From assembly GCA_959602045.1 (NCBI GenBank), contig CAUGRT010000001.1, positions 100,918 to 164,917 of the forward strand: DNA of 64,000 bases, in the 5' to 3' direction. The notes beneath the pieces were generated by a model. That model saw nothing but the letters and a program-made list of their open reading frames with translations, was not told the origin of the DNA and did no database searches. Shown piece after piece: positions 49,681-57,970 of the stretch. This DNA is from an uncultured Clostridia bacterium. GTDB taxonomy: Bacteria > Bacillota > Clostridia > UBA1381. The number at the start of each line of letters is the position of its first letter. The first letter of the stretch is position 1. Both the position numbers and the translations under genes were made by a program.

Positions 49681-52347
49681 TTAGGCTTTTTCTTCTCCTT
49701 TTGCCATATTTACCAAATCAAACAGCTTCTGTGCCGCATCCATCAGCGTCATTGACGGAACATCAGCATTTCTTAATTCATTCATGATTTTTTCTTCAAC
49801 GGAGTCTTCCTTGACCGGAATCAAGTCGCTGTCCGGAACAGCATAATCCGCCTCCGAAAAATCGCCCTCAATATCCAGTGCAAGCTGCTCAAAAATCGGT
49901 TCATCCCGTTGGGGCATTGTGCTTTCCAGGTGCTTTAAAATCCGCTTTGCCGCAAGAATCACCGGCTTTGGAACACCTGCCAGTGCCGCAACCTCAATAC
50001 CATAGCTGCGATCCGCACCGCCGCGCACGATTTTACGCAAAAACGTAATCTCATCGCCTTTTTTCTTCACGGCGATGTTATAATTTTTCACGCCCTCAAG
50101 GTTATCCTCCATCTCCGTCATTTCATGATAGTGCGTTGCAAAAAGCGTTTTTGCGCCGATTTTCTTCTTATCGTGAACATATTCCGCAACCGCCCATGCG
50201 ATGGAAAGTCCATCAAAAGTACTCGTTCCTCTGCCGATTTCATCCAGAATAATCAATGAACGATTCGTGGCATTTTTCAGAATATTCGCCACCTCCGTCA
50301 TTTCCAGCATAAAAGTACTCTGCCCCGACGCAATATCATCCGACGCGCCCACACGCGTGAAAATCCGATCTACCACGCCGATATGCGCTGAGCATGCCGG
50401 TACAAAGCTTCCGATCTGTGCCATCAGCGTAATCAGCGCCGTCTGCCGCATGTAGGTTGACTTTCCTGCCATATTCGGCCCGGTAATAATCATTAACCGG
50501 TTTTTATCCGTATCCAGCATCGTATCATTCGGAACAAAAATCGCATTATCCGCCATAATTTCCACAACCGGATGCCGTCCCTCGTGAATCTCGATCAATC
50601 CCGAATTATCAATTGCCGGACGGGTATAGCCATTTTTCACAGCAACCTCCGCCAACGAATACAAACAATCCAGATTGGAAAGCACCTCTGCAAGCTGCTT
50701 TAAGGAATCCATATATTTCAGAATTTCGTCAATCGACTGCTGATATAAATGCAGCTCCAGCTCCAACAGCTTTTCGGACGCGCCCATAATCTCCGTTTCG
50801 ATTTCCTTGAGTTTGACCGTCGTAAAACGCTCGTTATTTGCCAGGGTCTGCCGGCGTATGTAGTCCTCCGGCGCATTATCCGCCTGGGATTTCGGAATGT
50901 CGATATAATATCCGAAAACCTTGTTGTATCCTATCTTCAGCTTTGAAATGCCGCTCCTTTGGCGTTCTTCCTCCGCAAAAGCCTCCAGATACGCCTTTCC
51001 ATTTTGCTTAATATCCCGCAAATCGTCCACCTGGCGGCTATGCCCCGGCTTGATGATATTCCCATCACGCGTAATTGCCGGCGCGTCATCGCTGATGGCG
51101 GATTCCAGGTACAGCCACAATTTATTTAAGCCCTCAAAATCTACGGTCATTCCATGAATCATCGGTGATTTTGCCTGCTCAATTACCTCACGCAGTGTCG
51201 GCAGATTATTCAGCGTATTTTTTAACGCCAGCATGTCTTTCGGCGTGACTGCGCCGGAGGAGGTTCGGGTCAGGATTCTCGAAATATCATAGGTAGAATC
51301 CAATGCGTATTTTACTGAATCTCTGAAATCAAAAGAATTAACCAGCTCATCCACAGAATCCAACCGATCCTTGATTGCTCCGACATCCAACAGCGGTTTT
51401 TCAATCCATTGCCTTAAAAGCCGCGCTCCCATGGAGGTTCTGGTTTTATCCAACACCCCCAACAGCGAGCCGCTGCGCTTATTATCACGGAGCGTTCCGG
51501 TCAGCTCCAGATTCCGCCGCGTTGCCAAATCCATATCCATGTAGTCGGCTGCGGAATACAAGGTCAGCTTATCAATATAGGAAACGGTTGATTTTTGCGT
51601 ATGGAACAAATACCGCAGCATCGCCGCCACCGCCGTCACAATATCGGTACAACCCACAAGCTTCAAATCCTGCAAGGAGTTTGCCTTAAAATGTTTCAGC
51701 ACAATATCCGCCGAATCATCTCCGGTAAAAAGCGAATCATGCATAAAATCGGGAATCAGATTAAACCGCTGAATGATTTTCTTATTCAGCTCCGGCTTAC
51801 CCTTGGAGTTCACGATGATTTCACGCGGATTATAGCGCGCTGTTTCGTTCATGATTTCACTCATGGAGTAAACCTCGGTCGCAAACATCTCGCTCGTTGA
51901 AATATCGCAGAAAACCAGTGCCGCACGCTTTTTACCCACAAAAATCACAGCCAGATAATTATTGCTTTTCTCGTCCAGAAACTCATCCTCAATCAAGGTT
52001 CCCGGTGTGACAACACGCACAACATCCCGTTTTACCAGACCCTTTGCCTGCTTCGGATCCTCCGTTTGCTCACAAATCGCAACCTTATAGCCTTTCTCAA
52101 TCAGCTTGGCAATATAGGTTGTGACGCTATGATACGGAACACCGCACATCGGCGCACGTTCCTCCAATCCGCAGTCCTTTCCCGTAAGCGTCAGCTCCAG
52201 CTCGCGCGAGGCAACCTGAGCGTCCTCAAAAAACATCTCATAAAAATCTCCGAGACGGTAAAATAAAATACAATCCGAATATTCTTCTTTTGTCTGCAAA
52301 TATCGCTGCATCATGGGCGACATTTTTTTTATCTGTTCCCGATCCAT
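49681..52347 (-). CDS. mutS: DNA mismatch repair protein MutS
   Basis: The 888-residue product recognises mismatches. It has the N-terminal mismatch domain (LFYRLGDFYEMFFEDA with the stacking Phe), connector and lever domains, the clamp, and the ABC ATPase: ITGPNMAGKSTYMRQTALI (Walker A), GQSTFMLEMTEVANIL, SLIILDEIGRGTSTFDG and the ATHYHEM switch. The C-terminal tail has VNMAK. Length is typical of MutS1. ATG 52345-52347 is six bases after AAAGGA. Order miaB-ricA-mutS-mutL-miaA on one strand matches the Bacillus layout apart from a missing cotE. Confidence 0.96.
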   Translation of the reverse strand: MDREQIKKMSPMMQRYLQTKEEYSDCILFYRLGDFYEMFFEDAQVASRELELTLTGKDCGLEERAPMCGVPYHSVTTYIAKLIEKGYKVAICEQTEDPKQAKGLVKRDVVRVVTPGTLIEDEFLDEKSNNYLAVIFVGKKRAALVFCDISTSEMFATEVYSMSEIMNETARYNPREIIVNSKGKPELNKKIIQRFNLIPDFMHDSLFTGDDSADIVLKHFKANSLQDLKLVGCTDIVTAVAAMLRYLFHTQKSTVSYIDKLTLYSAADYMDMDLATRRNLELTGTLRDNKRSGSLLGVLDKTRTSMGARLLRQWIEKPLLDVGAIKDRLDSVDELVNSFDFRDSVKYALDSTYDISRILTRTSSGAVTPKDMLALKNTLNNLPTLREVIEQAKSPMIHGMTVDFEGLNKLWLYLESAISDDAPAITRDGNIIKPGHSRQVDDLRDIKQNGKAYLEAFAEEERQRSGISKLKIGYNKVFGYYIDIPKSQADNAPEDYIRRQTLANNERFTTVKLKEIETEIMGASEKLLELELHLYQQSIDEILKYMDSLKQLAEVLSNLDCLYSLAEVAVKNGYTRPAIDNSGLIEIHEGRHPVVEIMADNAIFVPNDTMLDTDKNRLMIITGPNMAGKSTYMRQTALITLMAQIGSFVPACSAHIGVVDRIFTRVGASDDIASGQSTFMLEMTEVANILKNATNRSLIILDEIGRGTSTFDGLSIAWAVAEYVHDKKKIGAKTLFATHYHEMTEMEDNLEGVKNYNIAVKKKGDEITFLRKIVRGGADRSYGIEVAALAGVPKPVILAAKRILKHLESTMPQRDEPIFEQLALDIEGDFSEADYAVPDSDLIPVKEDSVEEKIMNELRNADVPSMTLMDAAQKLFDLVNMAKGEEKA

Positions 52348-52396
52348 GTTGATTCCTTTCTGTTTCTTATATGTAATAGCAAAATGTGCTTTTTTT

Positions 52397-52467
52397 GAAA
52401 TTTCATCTGTTTTTCATGTTATGACCGCAGATTTAAGCCGCAATAAAATGAAAAACATACGAAATTC
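52397..52467 (-). repeat. Palindromic repeat element, copy 9 (core mostly deleted)
   Basis: Arms GAAATTTCATCTGTTTTTCAT... and ...ATGAAAAACATACGAAATTC are intact, but only about 20 bases of core remain (GACCGCAGATTTAAGCCGCA), read in reverse orientation. It sits upstream of mutS. Confidence 0.75.
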
Positions 52468-52530
52468 CTTGCCGGTATAGGCTGAATTTGGGCGATACCT
52501 TTGGCTGCAAAAATTCAAGTGTGGTGCTTG

Positions 52531-52621
52531 GATGGGACTGTGTGTTTCATTCTGTTTCGGCTCAAACATCCGCTACGTTGCGCGGAACTCGCCTACTCAG
52601 ACTGAAACACACAATCCCATC
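52531..52621 (+). repeat. Palindromic repeat element, copy 10
   Basis: Arms GATGGGACTGTGTGTTTCAT... and ...TGAAACACACAATCCCATC pair with mismatches around CGGCTCAAACATCCGCTACGTTGCGCGGAACTCGCC-type core. Confidence 0.85.
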
Positions 52622-52685
52622 CTCCGAATGTTCGGCTCTTTGAAAGCTTATCATCTAATTATTGATGGAAACGGTGATTCCTCTG

Positions 52686-52752
52686 GTTCGGCTCAGACAT
52701 CCGCTACGTTGCGCGGAACTCGCCTACTCAGACTGAAACACACAGTCCCATC
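52686..52752 (+). repeat. Palindromic repeat element, copy 11 (left arm missing)
   Basis: The core and right arm are almost identical to copy 10, but the left flank is unrelated sequence. Its right arm (CACACAGTCCCATC) pairs better with the left arm of copy 10 than copy 10's own right arm does. It ends nine bases from the ricA stop. Confidence 0.8.
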
Positions 52753-52761
52753 CTCTCAGTA

Positions 52762-53139
52762 TTAGTGGCAGCCGCCGCAGGTGCAGCAATCGTGTGTGCA
52801 ATTCGGGTCTTGTCCGGTGATATAATAATTCAAAATCTGGTTGACTTGATTGACAATCGCGTCAAATTCCTTTTTCGCCTCCACATAATTGCGGATACTT
52901 TCATTCGTTTCATACAGCTTTGCAAAAGCTTCATTATTCTGCTTTACCGCTTCTTCTCTTGAAATTTTGCCGTTTTGCAAATCCCGCGCAAGATTCATCC
53001 GATTCAGATTAAATTCCTGCATCAGCGTTTGTGCGTCCTCGTCTGCCGCCTGTGCAGCCTCCGCAGCTTTTGCTTTCTTCAACTCCTCGCTATTCTGTAT
53101 CATTTCTCCCAATTCTCTTGTCTTTTCAAAAATATCCAT
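52762..53139 (-). CDS. ricA: YlbF/YmcA family protein, RicA-like
   Basis: The 125-residue product is a helical protein of the YlbF/YmcA family (FEKTRELGEMIQNSEELKKA ... EFNLNRMNLARDLQNGK), with a Cys/His-rich tail CTHDCCTCGGCH that could bind an iron-sulfur cluster. In Bacillus, RicA (YmcA), RicF (YlbF) and RicT form the Y-complex that steers RNase Y cleavage and affects sporulation and competence. The position between miaB and mutS is exactly that of ymcA in Bacillus, which is why I prefer RicA over RicF. ATG follows AAAGGA by ten bases. RNase Y itself starts at the left end of this window. Confidence 0.78.
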   Translation of the reverse strand: MDIFEKTRELGEMIQNSEELKKAKAAEAAQAADEDAQTLMQEFNLNRMNLARDLQNGKISREEAVKQNNEAFAKLYETNESIRNYVEAKKEFDAIVNQVNQILNYYITGQDPNCTHDCCTCGGCH

Positions 53140-53182
53140 GATTTTTTATTCCTTTCTTTACTTTAAGTTTTAATGTCTGTCG

Positions 53183-53256
53183 GAAAATTCATCGGTGTTT
53201 ATTCCGGTTCGACTCAAACATCCACCGCCTGCACAGAACAAAAACAGATGAATTTC
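53183..53256 (+). repeat. Palindromic repeat element, copy 12 (decayed)
   Basis: GAAAATTCATCGGTGTTTATTCC and AGAACAAAAACAGATGAATTTC pair imperfectly around a shortened core (CGACTCAAACATCCACCGCC). It lies between miaB and ricA. Confidence 0.65.
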
Positions 53257-53265
53257 ATAAATCGC

Positions 53266-54684
53266 TTAATTTGCCAATTCGCCGTTCAAGCTCCATGTAT
53301 GCGCTTCGGTAATCCGAACATTGACATACTGACCAATCAGTGACGAATCGCCTTTAAAGTTGACAATCTTTGAGCTGTCACATCTTCCGGAAAGCATATC
53401 GGGGTCATTTTTGGACACTCCATCCACTAAAACACGCTCAACCCGTCCGACATAAGCTTCATTTTTCCGCTTGGAAATCTCATTTTGCACCGCCAGCAGC
53501 CGGTCAAAATTCTTGTGTATTTCCTCATCCGACAAAACAAAATCCAGTTTTGCTGCCGGAGTTCCCTCACGTCTGGAATAGATAAATGAGAAAATGTTGT
53601 CAAATTCGACTTTTCGCAATACATCCAGTGTTTCCTCAAAGTCCTCGTTGGTTTCCGTCGGGAATCCGACAATAACGTCCGTGGAAAGAGAAATATCGGG
53701 AATCTCACGCTTAACTTTTTCTATCTTTTTCAGATAGTCCTCTTTTGTATACCGGCGGTTCATATCTTTCAGAATTTTATCGGAACCTGCCTGGAACGGC
53801 AAATGCAGCTGACGGCAGACCTTATCACATTCCTTCATCGCCTCAATCAGCCGATCCCCGAAATCCTTCGGATGTGAAGTCATGAACCGAATCCGCTCTA
53901 CGCCCTCAATGCCGTTCACCATCCGCAAAATATCGCTGAAATCAACGGATTCCTCCAAATCCTTTCCGTAGGAATTGACGTTTTGCCCCAAAAGACAAAT
54001 CTCTGTACAACCGCCGCGAACCAATTCTTCAATCTCTGCCTTAATATCCTCCGGCTTACGGCTTCTCTCGCGTCCGCGCACATATGGGACAATACAATAG
54101 GAGCAGAAATTATTGCAGCCGTACATAATGCTGACCCATGCCTTATCGGAGCTTTCACGCATAATCGGCATTTCCTCGGCGATCACGCCCGGCGAATCGG
54201 TAATATCCGTCACCGTATGCTTTTCGGTAATCGCCTGATAGAGCAGCTCCGGCAGTTTATACAACGCATGCGTTCCGAAAATCAAGTCGACATTCGTATA
54301 AACCTTTTTGATTTTTTCCGTAATATGCTCCTGCTGCACCATGCAGCCGCATACCGCGGTAATCATAGAGGGGCGCTCCTCTTTCATGTGCTTTAAAATT
54401 CCCAGCCGCCCGAAAACCTTTTGCTCCGCATTTTCCCGAACCGCGCAGGTGTTGTAAATAACCAAATCCGCCTGTGCTTCGGTTTCGGTAAATTCATAGC
54501 CGCAGTCGCGCAGCATACCCCGAATCCGCTCCGTATCGTTTTCATTTTGCTGACAGCCATAGGTCTTGGCACAGGCAAGCAGCGGTCTGCCGAGATTGAC
54601 CGCCGTATTATTGTTGATTTCACGAAGCTTTGCGGTGTACTCCCGTTGCAGCCGCATTTGCTCCGGTGTAATGATATTTGCCAT
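53266..54684 (-). CDS. miaB: tRNA-2-methylthio-N6-dimethylallyladenosine synthase
   Basis: MiaB is a radical-SAM methylthiotransferase acting on the i6A37 made by MiaA. The 472-residue product has the UPF0004 domain (YGCQQNENDTERI with its cluster cysteines, later NTCAVRENAEQ and CGCMVQQ), the radical SAM motif CNNFCSYCIVPYVRGRERSR, and a C-terminal TRAM domain with RVERVLVDGVSKN. ATG 54682-54684 lies 12 bases after AAAGGG. The frame extends seven codons upstream over that site. Placed between the Dabb gene and ricA. Confidence 0.96.
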   Translation of the reverse strand: MANIITPEQMRLQREYTAKLREINNNTAVNLGRPLLACAKTYGCQQNENDTERIRGMLRDCGYEFTETEAQADLVIYNTCAVRENAEQKVFGRLGILKHMKEERPSMITAVCGCMVQQEHITEKIKKVYTNVDLIFGTHALYKLPELLYQAITEKHTVTDITDSPGVIAEEMPIMRESSDKAWVSIMYGCNNFCSYCIVPYVRGRERSRKPEDIKAEIEELVRGGCTEICLLGQNVNSYGKDLEESVDFSDILRMVNGIEGVERIRFMTSHPKDFGDRLIEAMKECDKVCRQLHLPFQAGSDKILKDMNRRYTKEDYLKKIEKVKREIPDISLSTDVIVGFPTETNEDFEETLDVLRKVEFDNIFSFIYSRREGTPAAKLDFVLSDEEIHKNFDRLLAVQNEISKRKNEAYVGRVERVLVDGVSKNDPDMLSGRCDSSKIVNFKGDSSLIGQYVNVRITEAHTWSLNGELAN

Positions 54685-54708
54685 GTTTTTTGAAAGCCCT
54701 TTCATTCG

Positions 54709-55005
54709 TTAAAATTCATAATCAACCACACGCCGCTCGCTTACGTTCGGACGCACAAACTCCGTGCCGACCGCCTTATGAGCCGGATGCCCGATATATG
54801 TGTTCAAGTCCTCTTTGGAATCGAACGTTGAAACCAACACGATATCGGAAGCCGCTTCGGTTTCGTTAAAGTTGATTCCTACTTGAATCTCCCGGATTAC
54901 ATCAATTTTATCCTTCAATGCCTCCAGGTTTGTCTTAATCGCCTGTGCTTTCTCCGCCTTGTCGGGTGCGTCTGCCAGGCGCCATACTACAATATGACGT
55001 ATCAT
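54709..55005 (-). CDS. Dabb family (stress-responsive alpha/beta barrel) protein
   Basis: The 98-residue product starts MIRHIVVWRLADAPDKAEK, the Dabb signature strand, and continues with helix AIKTNLEALKDKI, strand VGINFNETEAASDIVLVSTF, helix SKEDLNTYIGHPAHKAVG and a final strand RRVVDYEF. Such ferredoxin-like dimeric barrels are small stress proteins or enzymes of unknown substrate. ATG is 11 bases after AAAGGA. It is 24 bases upstream of miaB and likely cotranscribed with it. Confidence 0.85.
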   Translation of the reverse strand: MIRHIVVWRLADAPDKAEKAQAIKTNLEALKDKIDVIREIQVGINFNETEAASDIVLVSTFDSKEDLNTYIGHPAHKAVGTEFVRPNVSERRVVDYEF

Positions 55006-55280
55006 GAGATGAAAATTCCTTTCTGTTCAGATTTGCATAGACCGCATAAACCTCCAAAAGACAGCCGTCTATGAATTTTTGCCAATAAAATTTGCAATTA
55101 TAACATATATTATACCATTCTTTTTTATAAATTTCAATCAATTTTCAAGAACAATTTCTTTTTCTTTGAATATTACGGCATAAATCCCCTTTTTCACAAG
55201 CTTTTTTAGGAATTTTTCTTCCAAATTTCTCTCATACGCCGCCATTTCGCAAAATATTCCACAATTCCGCCGCCGTTATA

Positions 55281-55309
55281 TTGACATCTTTCTGAAAATA
55301 TTATATAAT
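55281..55309 (+). promoter_or_regulatory. Sigma-A promoter of argS
   Basis: TTGACA at 55281-55286, 17 bases, TATAAT at 55304-55309. The predicted leader of about 215 bases contains palindromic repeat copy 13. I see no T-box sequence. Confidence 0.78.
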
Positions 55310-55380
55310 AAAATAATTAGAAAAGACAGTAATAATATTTCACGCCGATTAGGCAATTGCAAAATACAACAGCTCCTAAG

Positions 55381-55469
55381 TTTTTATCTGCCTTTCATTC
55401 TATTGCGGCTCAAACATCCTCTACGATGCGCGGAACTCGCCTCCATCTACTGAAACACAGATAAAAATT
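55381..55469 (+). repeat. Palindromic repeat element, copy 13
   Basis: Arms TTTTTATCTGCCTTTCATTC... and ...ACACAGATAAAAAT pair imperfectly around the core (CGGCTCAAACATCCTCTACGATGCGCGGAACTCGCC). An outer pair ATTGCAAAAT (55355) / ATTTTACAAT (55486) resembles the outer repeat of copies 5 and 14. It is located inside the argS leader. Confidence 0.82.
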
Positions 55470-55532
55470 CGTCCAAGAAAGCACATTTTACAATCGCCTT
55501 CTTCACGCCGATATATGAAAGGATTTGAAAAA

Positions 55533-57233
55533 ATGGATTTTGAAAAATATGTGATTGACCGTATCGTTTCCTTGACTGAACTGGATCGGACGGTTGTGGA
55601 AAAATCAATCGAAACGCCCCCGGATGACAAAATGGGGGATTTGGCATTTCCTTGTTTTCCGCTCGCAAAAATACTGCGTAAGGCTCCGCCGCTGATTGCA
55701 AAGGAGCTTGCCGAAAGCTTTCCGACGGACGATGTAATCGAAAGAGTGGAATCGGTCGGCGGATATTTGAACTTTTTCTTTAACCGCTCCCGATTTGCCG
55801 CCGATGTAATTTCAGCAATCTCCGCTGCCGGAAAGGATTGGGGACGCTCTGACATGGGTGCCGGAAAAACCGTTCTGGTAGAGTATTCCTCCCCCAATAT
55901 CGCAAAACCGTTTCATATCGGGCATCTGTTCTCCACCGCAGTCGGGAACTCCCTGGCACGGATTTACAAGCATCTCGGCTACAATGTCCAATCCTTAAAC
56001 CACCTCGGCGACTGGGGAACGCAATTCGGAAAACTGATTTGTGCCTATAAGCGTTGGGGCGATAAGGCGGTCATCGAAAAAGACCCGATTAACGAGCTGC
56101 TGAAAATTTATGTAAAATTCCACGAAGAAGCAGAAAAAGATCCGGCATTGGAGGATGAAGCAAGACACTACTTCAAATTGCTCGAGGACGGCGATCCCGA
56201 AACAACCGCGCTTTGGAAATATTTCAAGGATATTAGCTTAGTGGAATTTCAGCGCGTCTATGACATGCTCGGCGTTCACTTTGATTCCTATAACGGCGAA
56301 GCATTTTACTCCGACAAAATGGATGAAATCGTAGAGATTCTTCGCGACAAGGGATTGCTTGTGGAAAGCGACGGCGCACAGGTGGTTGATTTATCCGAAT
56401 TGAATATTCCGCCCTGTATCATTTTGAAATCAGACGGTGCAACCATTTACGCCACCCGTGACATGGCAGCGGCGCTTTATCGGCACAGAACATATCATTT
56501 TTACAAAAACATTTATGTGGTGGGAACACCGCAGGCGCTGCATTTCAAGCAGATTTTTGCCGTGATGAAAAAGGCAGGCTGGGAATGGAGCGAGGGCTGT
56601 CAGCATGTCAATTTCGGATTGGTTAAGCTCCCCGGAAAGAACATGTCCACCCGTCATGGGGATGTCGTTTTCCTGGAGGATGTATTGAACGAATCCATCG
56701 ACAAAACCAGGGCGATTATCCGGGAAAACAACCCGGATATGGACGATATTGATGAAAAAGCAAAAAAGATCGGTATCGGTGCAATCCTCTATACCTTCCT
56801 CAAAAACTCGCGTGAAAAGGATATTATTTTCTCGTGGGAATCCATGCTGGACTTTGAGGGAGAATCCGCACCGTACTGCCAGTACAGCTATGCGCGCGGC
56901 CGCAGCATTTTACGCCGTGCGGCAGATGTGGACTACTCCGCAGCGGATTTGTCCAAGGCAACCTCGGATGAGGAATATGCATTGCTCAAACATCTGAATG
57001 CTTTCGGCGAAGCGGTTCGCGATGCAGCGGATAAGAATGAGCCGTTTTATGTCAACCGATATGTCACAACCCTTGCCAAAGCGTTTAATAAATTCTACAA
57101 CACGCACCCGATTCTGAAAAGCGATGTGGATATTGAAACGCAAAAAGCAAGACTGGCGATCGTTGACGCTGCATGCACCGTCATTCAAACAGCCTTAAAT
57201 TTACTGGGAATCGAAACCGTTGAAAGTATGTAA
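55533..57233 (+). CDS. argS: Arginyl-tRNA synthetase
   Basis: The class Ia enzyme charges tRNA-Arg. The 566-residue product has the N-terminal Add1 domain (FEKYVIDRIVSLTELDR), VEYSSPNIAKPFHIGHLFST with the HIGH motif, the middle GDWGTQFGKLICAYKRWG, a KMSKS counterpart as NMSTRHGD, and the C-terminal DALR anticodon domain (FNKFYNTHPIL). The ATG at 55533 is nine bases after AAAGGA; an ATG six codons upstream precedes that site. It has its own promoter. Confidence 0.95.
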   Translation: MDFEKYVIDRIVSLTELDRTVVEKSIETPPDDKMGDLAFPCFPLAKILRKAPPLIAKELAESFPTDDVIERVESVGGYLNFFFNRSRFAADVISAISAAGKDWGRSDMGAGKTVLVEYSSPNIAKPFHIGHLFSTAVGNSLARIYKHLGYNVQSLNHLGDWGTQFGKLICAYKRWGDKAVIEKDPINELLKIYVKFHEEAEKDPALEDEARHYFKLLEDGDPETTALWKYFKDISLVEFQRVYDMLGVHFDSYNGEAFYSDKMDEIVEILRDKGLLVESDGAQVVDLSELNIPPCIILKSDGATIYATRDMAAALYRHRTYHFYKNIYVVGTPQALHFKQIFAVMKKAGWEWSEGCQHVNFGLVKLPGKNMSTRHGDVVFLEDVLNESIDKTRAIIRENNPDMDDIDEKAKKIGIGAILYTFLKNSREKDIIFSWESMLDFEGESAPYCQYSYARGRSILRRAADVDYSAADLSKATSDEEYALLKHLNAFGEAVRDAADKNEPFYVNRYVTTLAKAFNKFYNTHPILKSDVDIETQKARLAIVDAACTVIQTALNLLGIETVESM

Positions 57234-57444
57234 TCTATCGGGTCGCCGTACGGCTTTGGCTGTGCAGCGGCCTGTTTTTTGGGTAATGTTTCGGTAAAAA
57301 CCCAAAAAAATTGTGTATTCTGAAAAAAATTTTTAAAATCTATAGACTAAATCGAAAAAATATAGTAAAATATAGAATAGAATACTTTTAGACTTTTACG
57401 GATGCGATTGCACCCAATCTTTCATAGAGAATTGTAAAACGAAA

Positions 57445-57538
57445 TGAAAATTCATCTGCTTTTCGTTCCATTGCGGCTCAAACATCCGCTACGATGCGCG
57501 GAACTCGCCTTCATAGACCGAAAAGCAGATGAATTTTC
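57445..57538 (+). repeat. Palindromic repeat element, copy 14 (with outer inverted repeat)
   Basis: Perfect 20-base arms GAAAATTCATCTGCTTTTCG / CGAAAAGCAGATGAATTTTC surround the core. The outer words TTGTAAAA (57433) and TTTTACAA (57557) add a second palindrome. It lies between argS and the Asp23 gene, about 60 bases before the latter's ATG. Confidence 0.9.
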
Positions 57539-57599
57539 CGCACGACATTCGGATGCTTTTACAATCCTCTAAAATCTTTCAAAAAAAGGAGAATCAGTC

Positions 57600-57956
57600 A
57601 TGGTTTTAAAGACAAGCGGAGAACTCGGCGAAGTTTCCATCAATAATTCTGTCATTGCCGAAATCGCAGGAGCCGTTGCGACGAATTGCTACGGCGTTGT
57701 CGGGATGGCATGGAGAAACAAAAAAGACGGTATCGTCAATCTTCTTTTGCCCGATACGATTACAAAGGGAATTAATGTTTCGGTTCAGGAAGACGGAATT
57801 ACGATTGAAATGCATATTATCGTTGAATATGGAATAAATATAAATACTATATGCAAAAGTATTGTGAACAGAGTTCGATATACCATTGAAAATTCCATCG
57901 GACTTCAAGTGAATCAGGTCAACGTACGCGTTGAGGGCGTGCGTGTAGATGAGTAA
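57600..57956 (+). CDS. Asp23/Gls24 family envelope stress protein (YloU-like)
   Basis: The 118-residue product matches Asp23/Gls24: EVSINNSVIAEIAGAVATNC near the N-terminus, VVGMAWRNKKDG, then VSVQEDGITIEMHIIVEYGI and the late VNQVNVRVEGV. These proteins are cytosolic or membrane-associated and linked to envelope stress. Order Asp23-DAK2 protein-recG is the yloU-yloV-recG arrangement of Bacillus. ATG 57600 follows AAAAGGAG. The next gene starts 14 bases after its stop. Confidence 0.9.
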   Translation: MVLKTSGELGEVSINNSVIAEIAGAVATNCYGVVGMAWRNKKDGIVNLLLPDTITKGINVSVQEDGITIEMHIIVEYGININTICKSIVNRVRYTIENSIGLQVNQVNVRVEGVRVDE

Positions 57957-57970
57957 AAGGACGGGCAGGA

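Noticed and set aside
55310..55532. T-box leader before argS
   Set aside because: No AGGGTGG-type T-box sequence, specifier arm or terminator pair is visible; the leader holds a palindromic repeat instead.
821..57538. Insertion sequences with transposase genes
   Set aside because: No transposase or integrase frame was found anywhere in the window; the repeats are short and non-coding.
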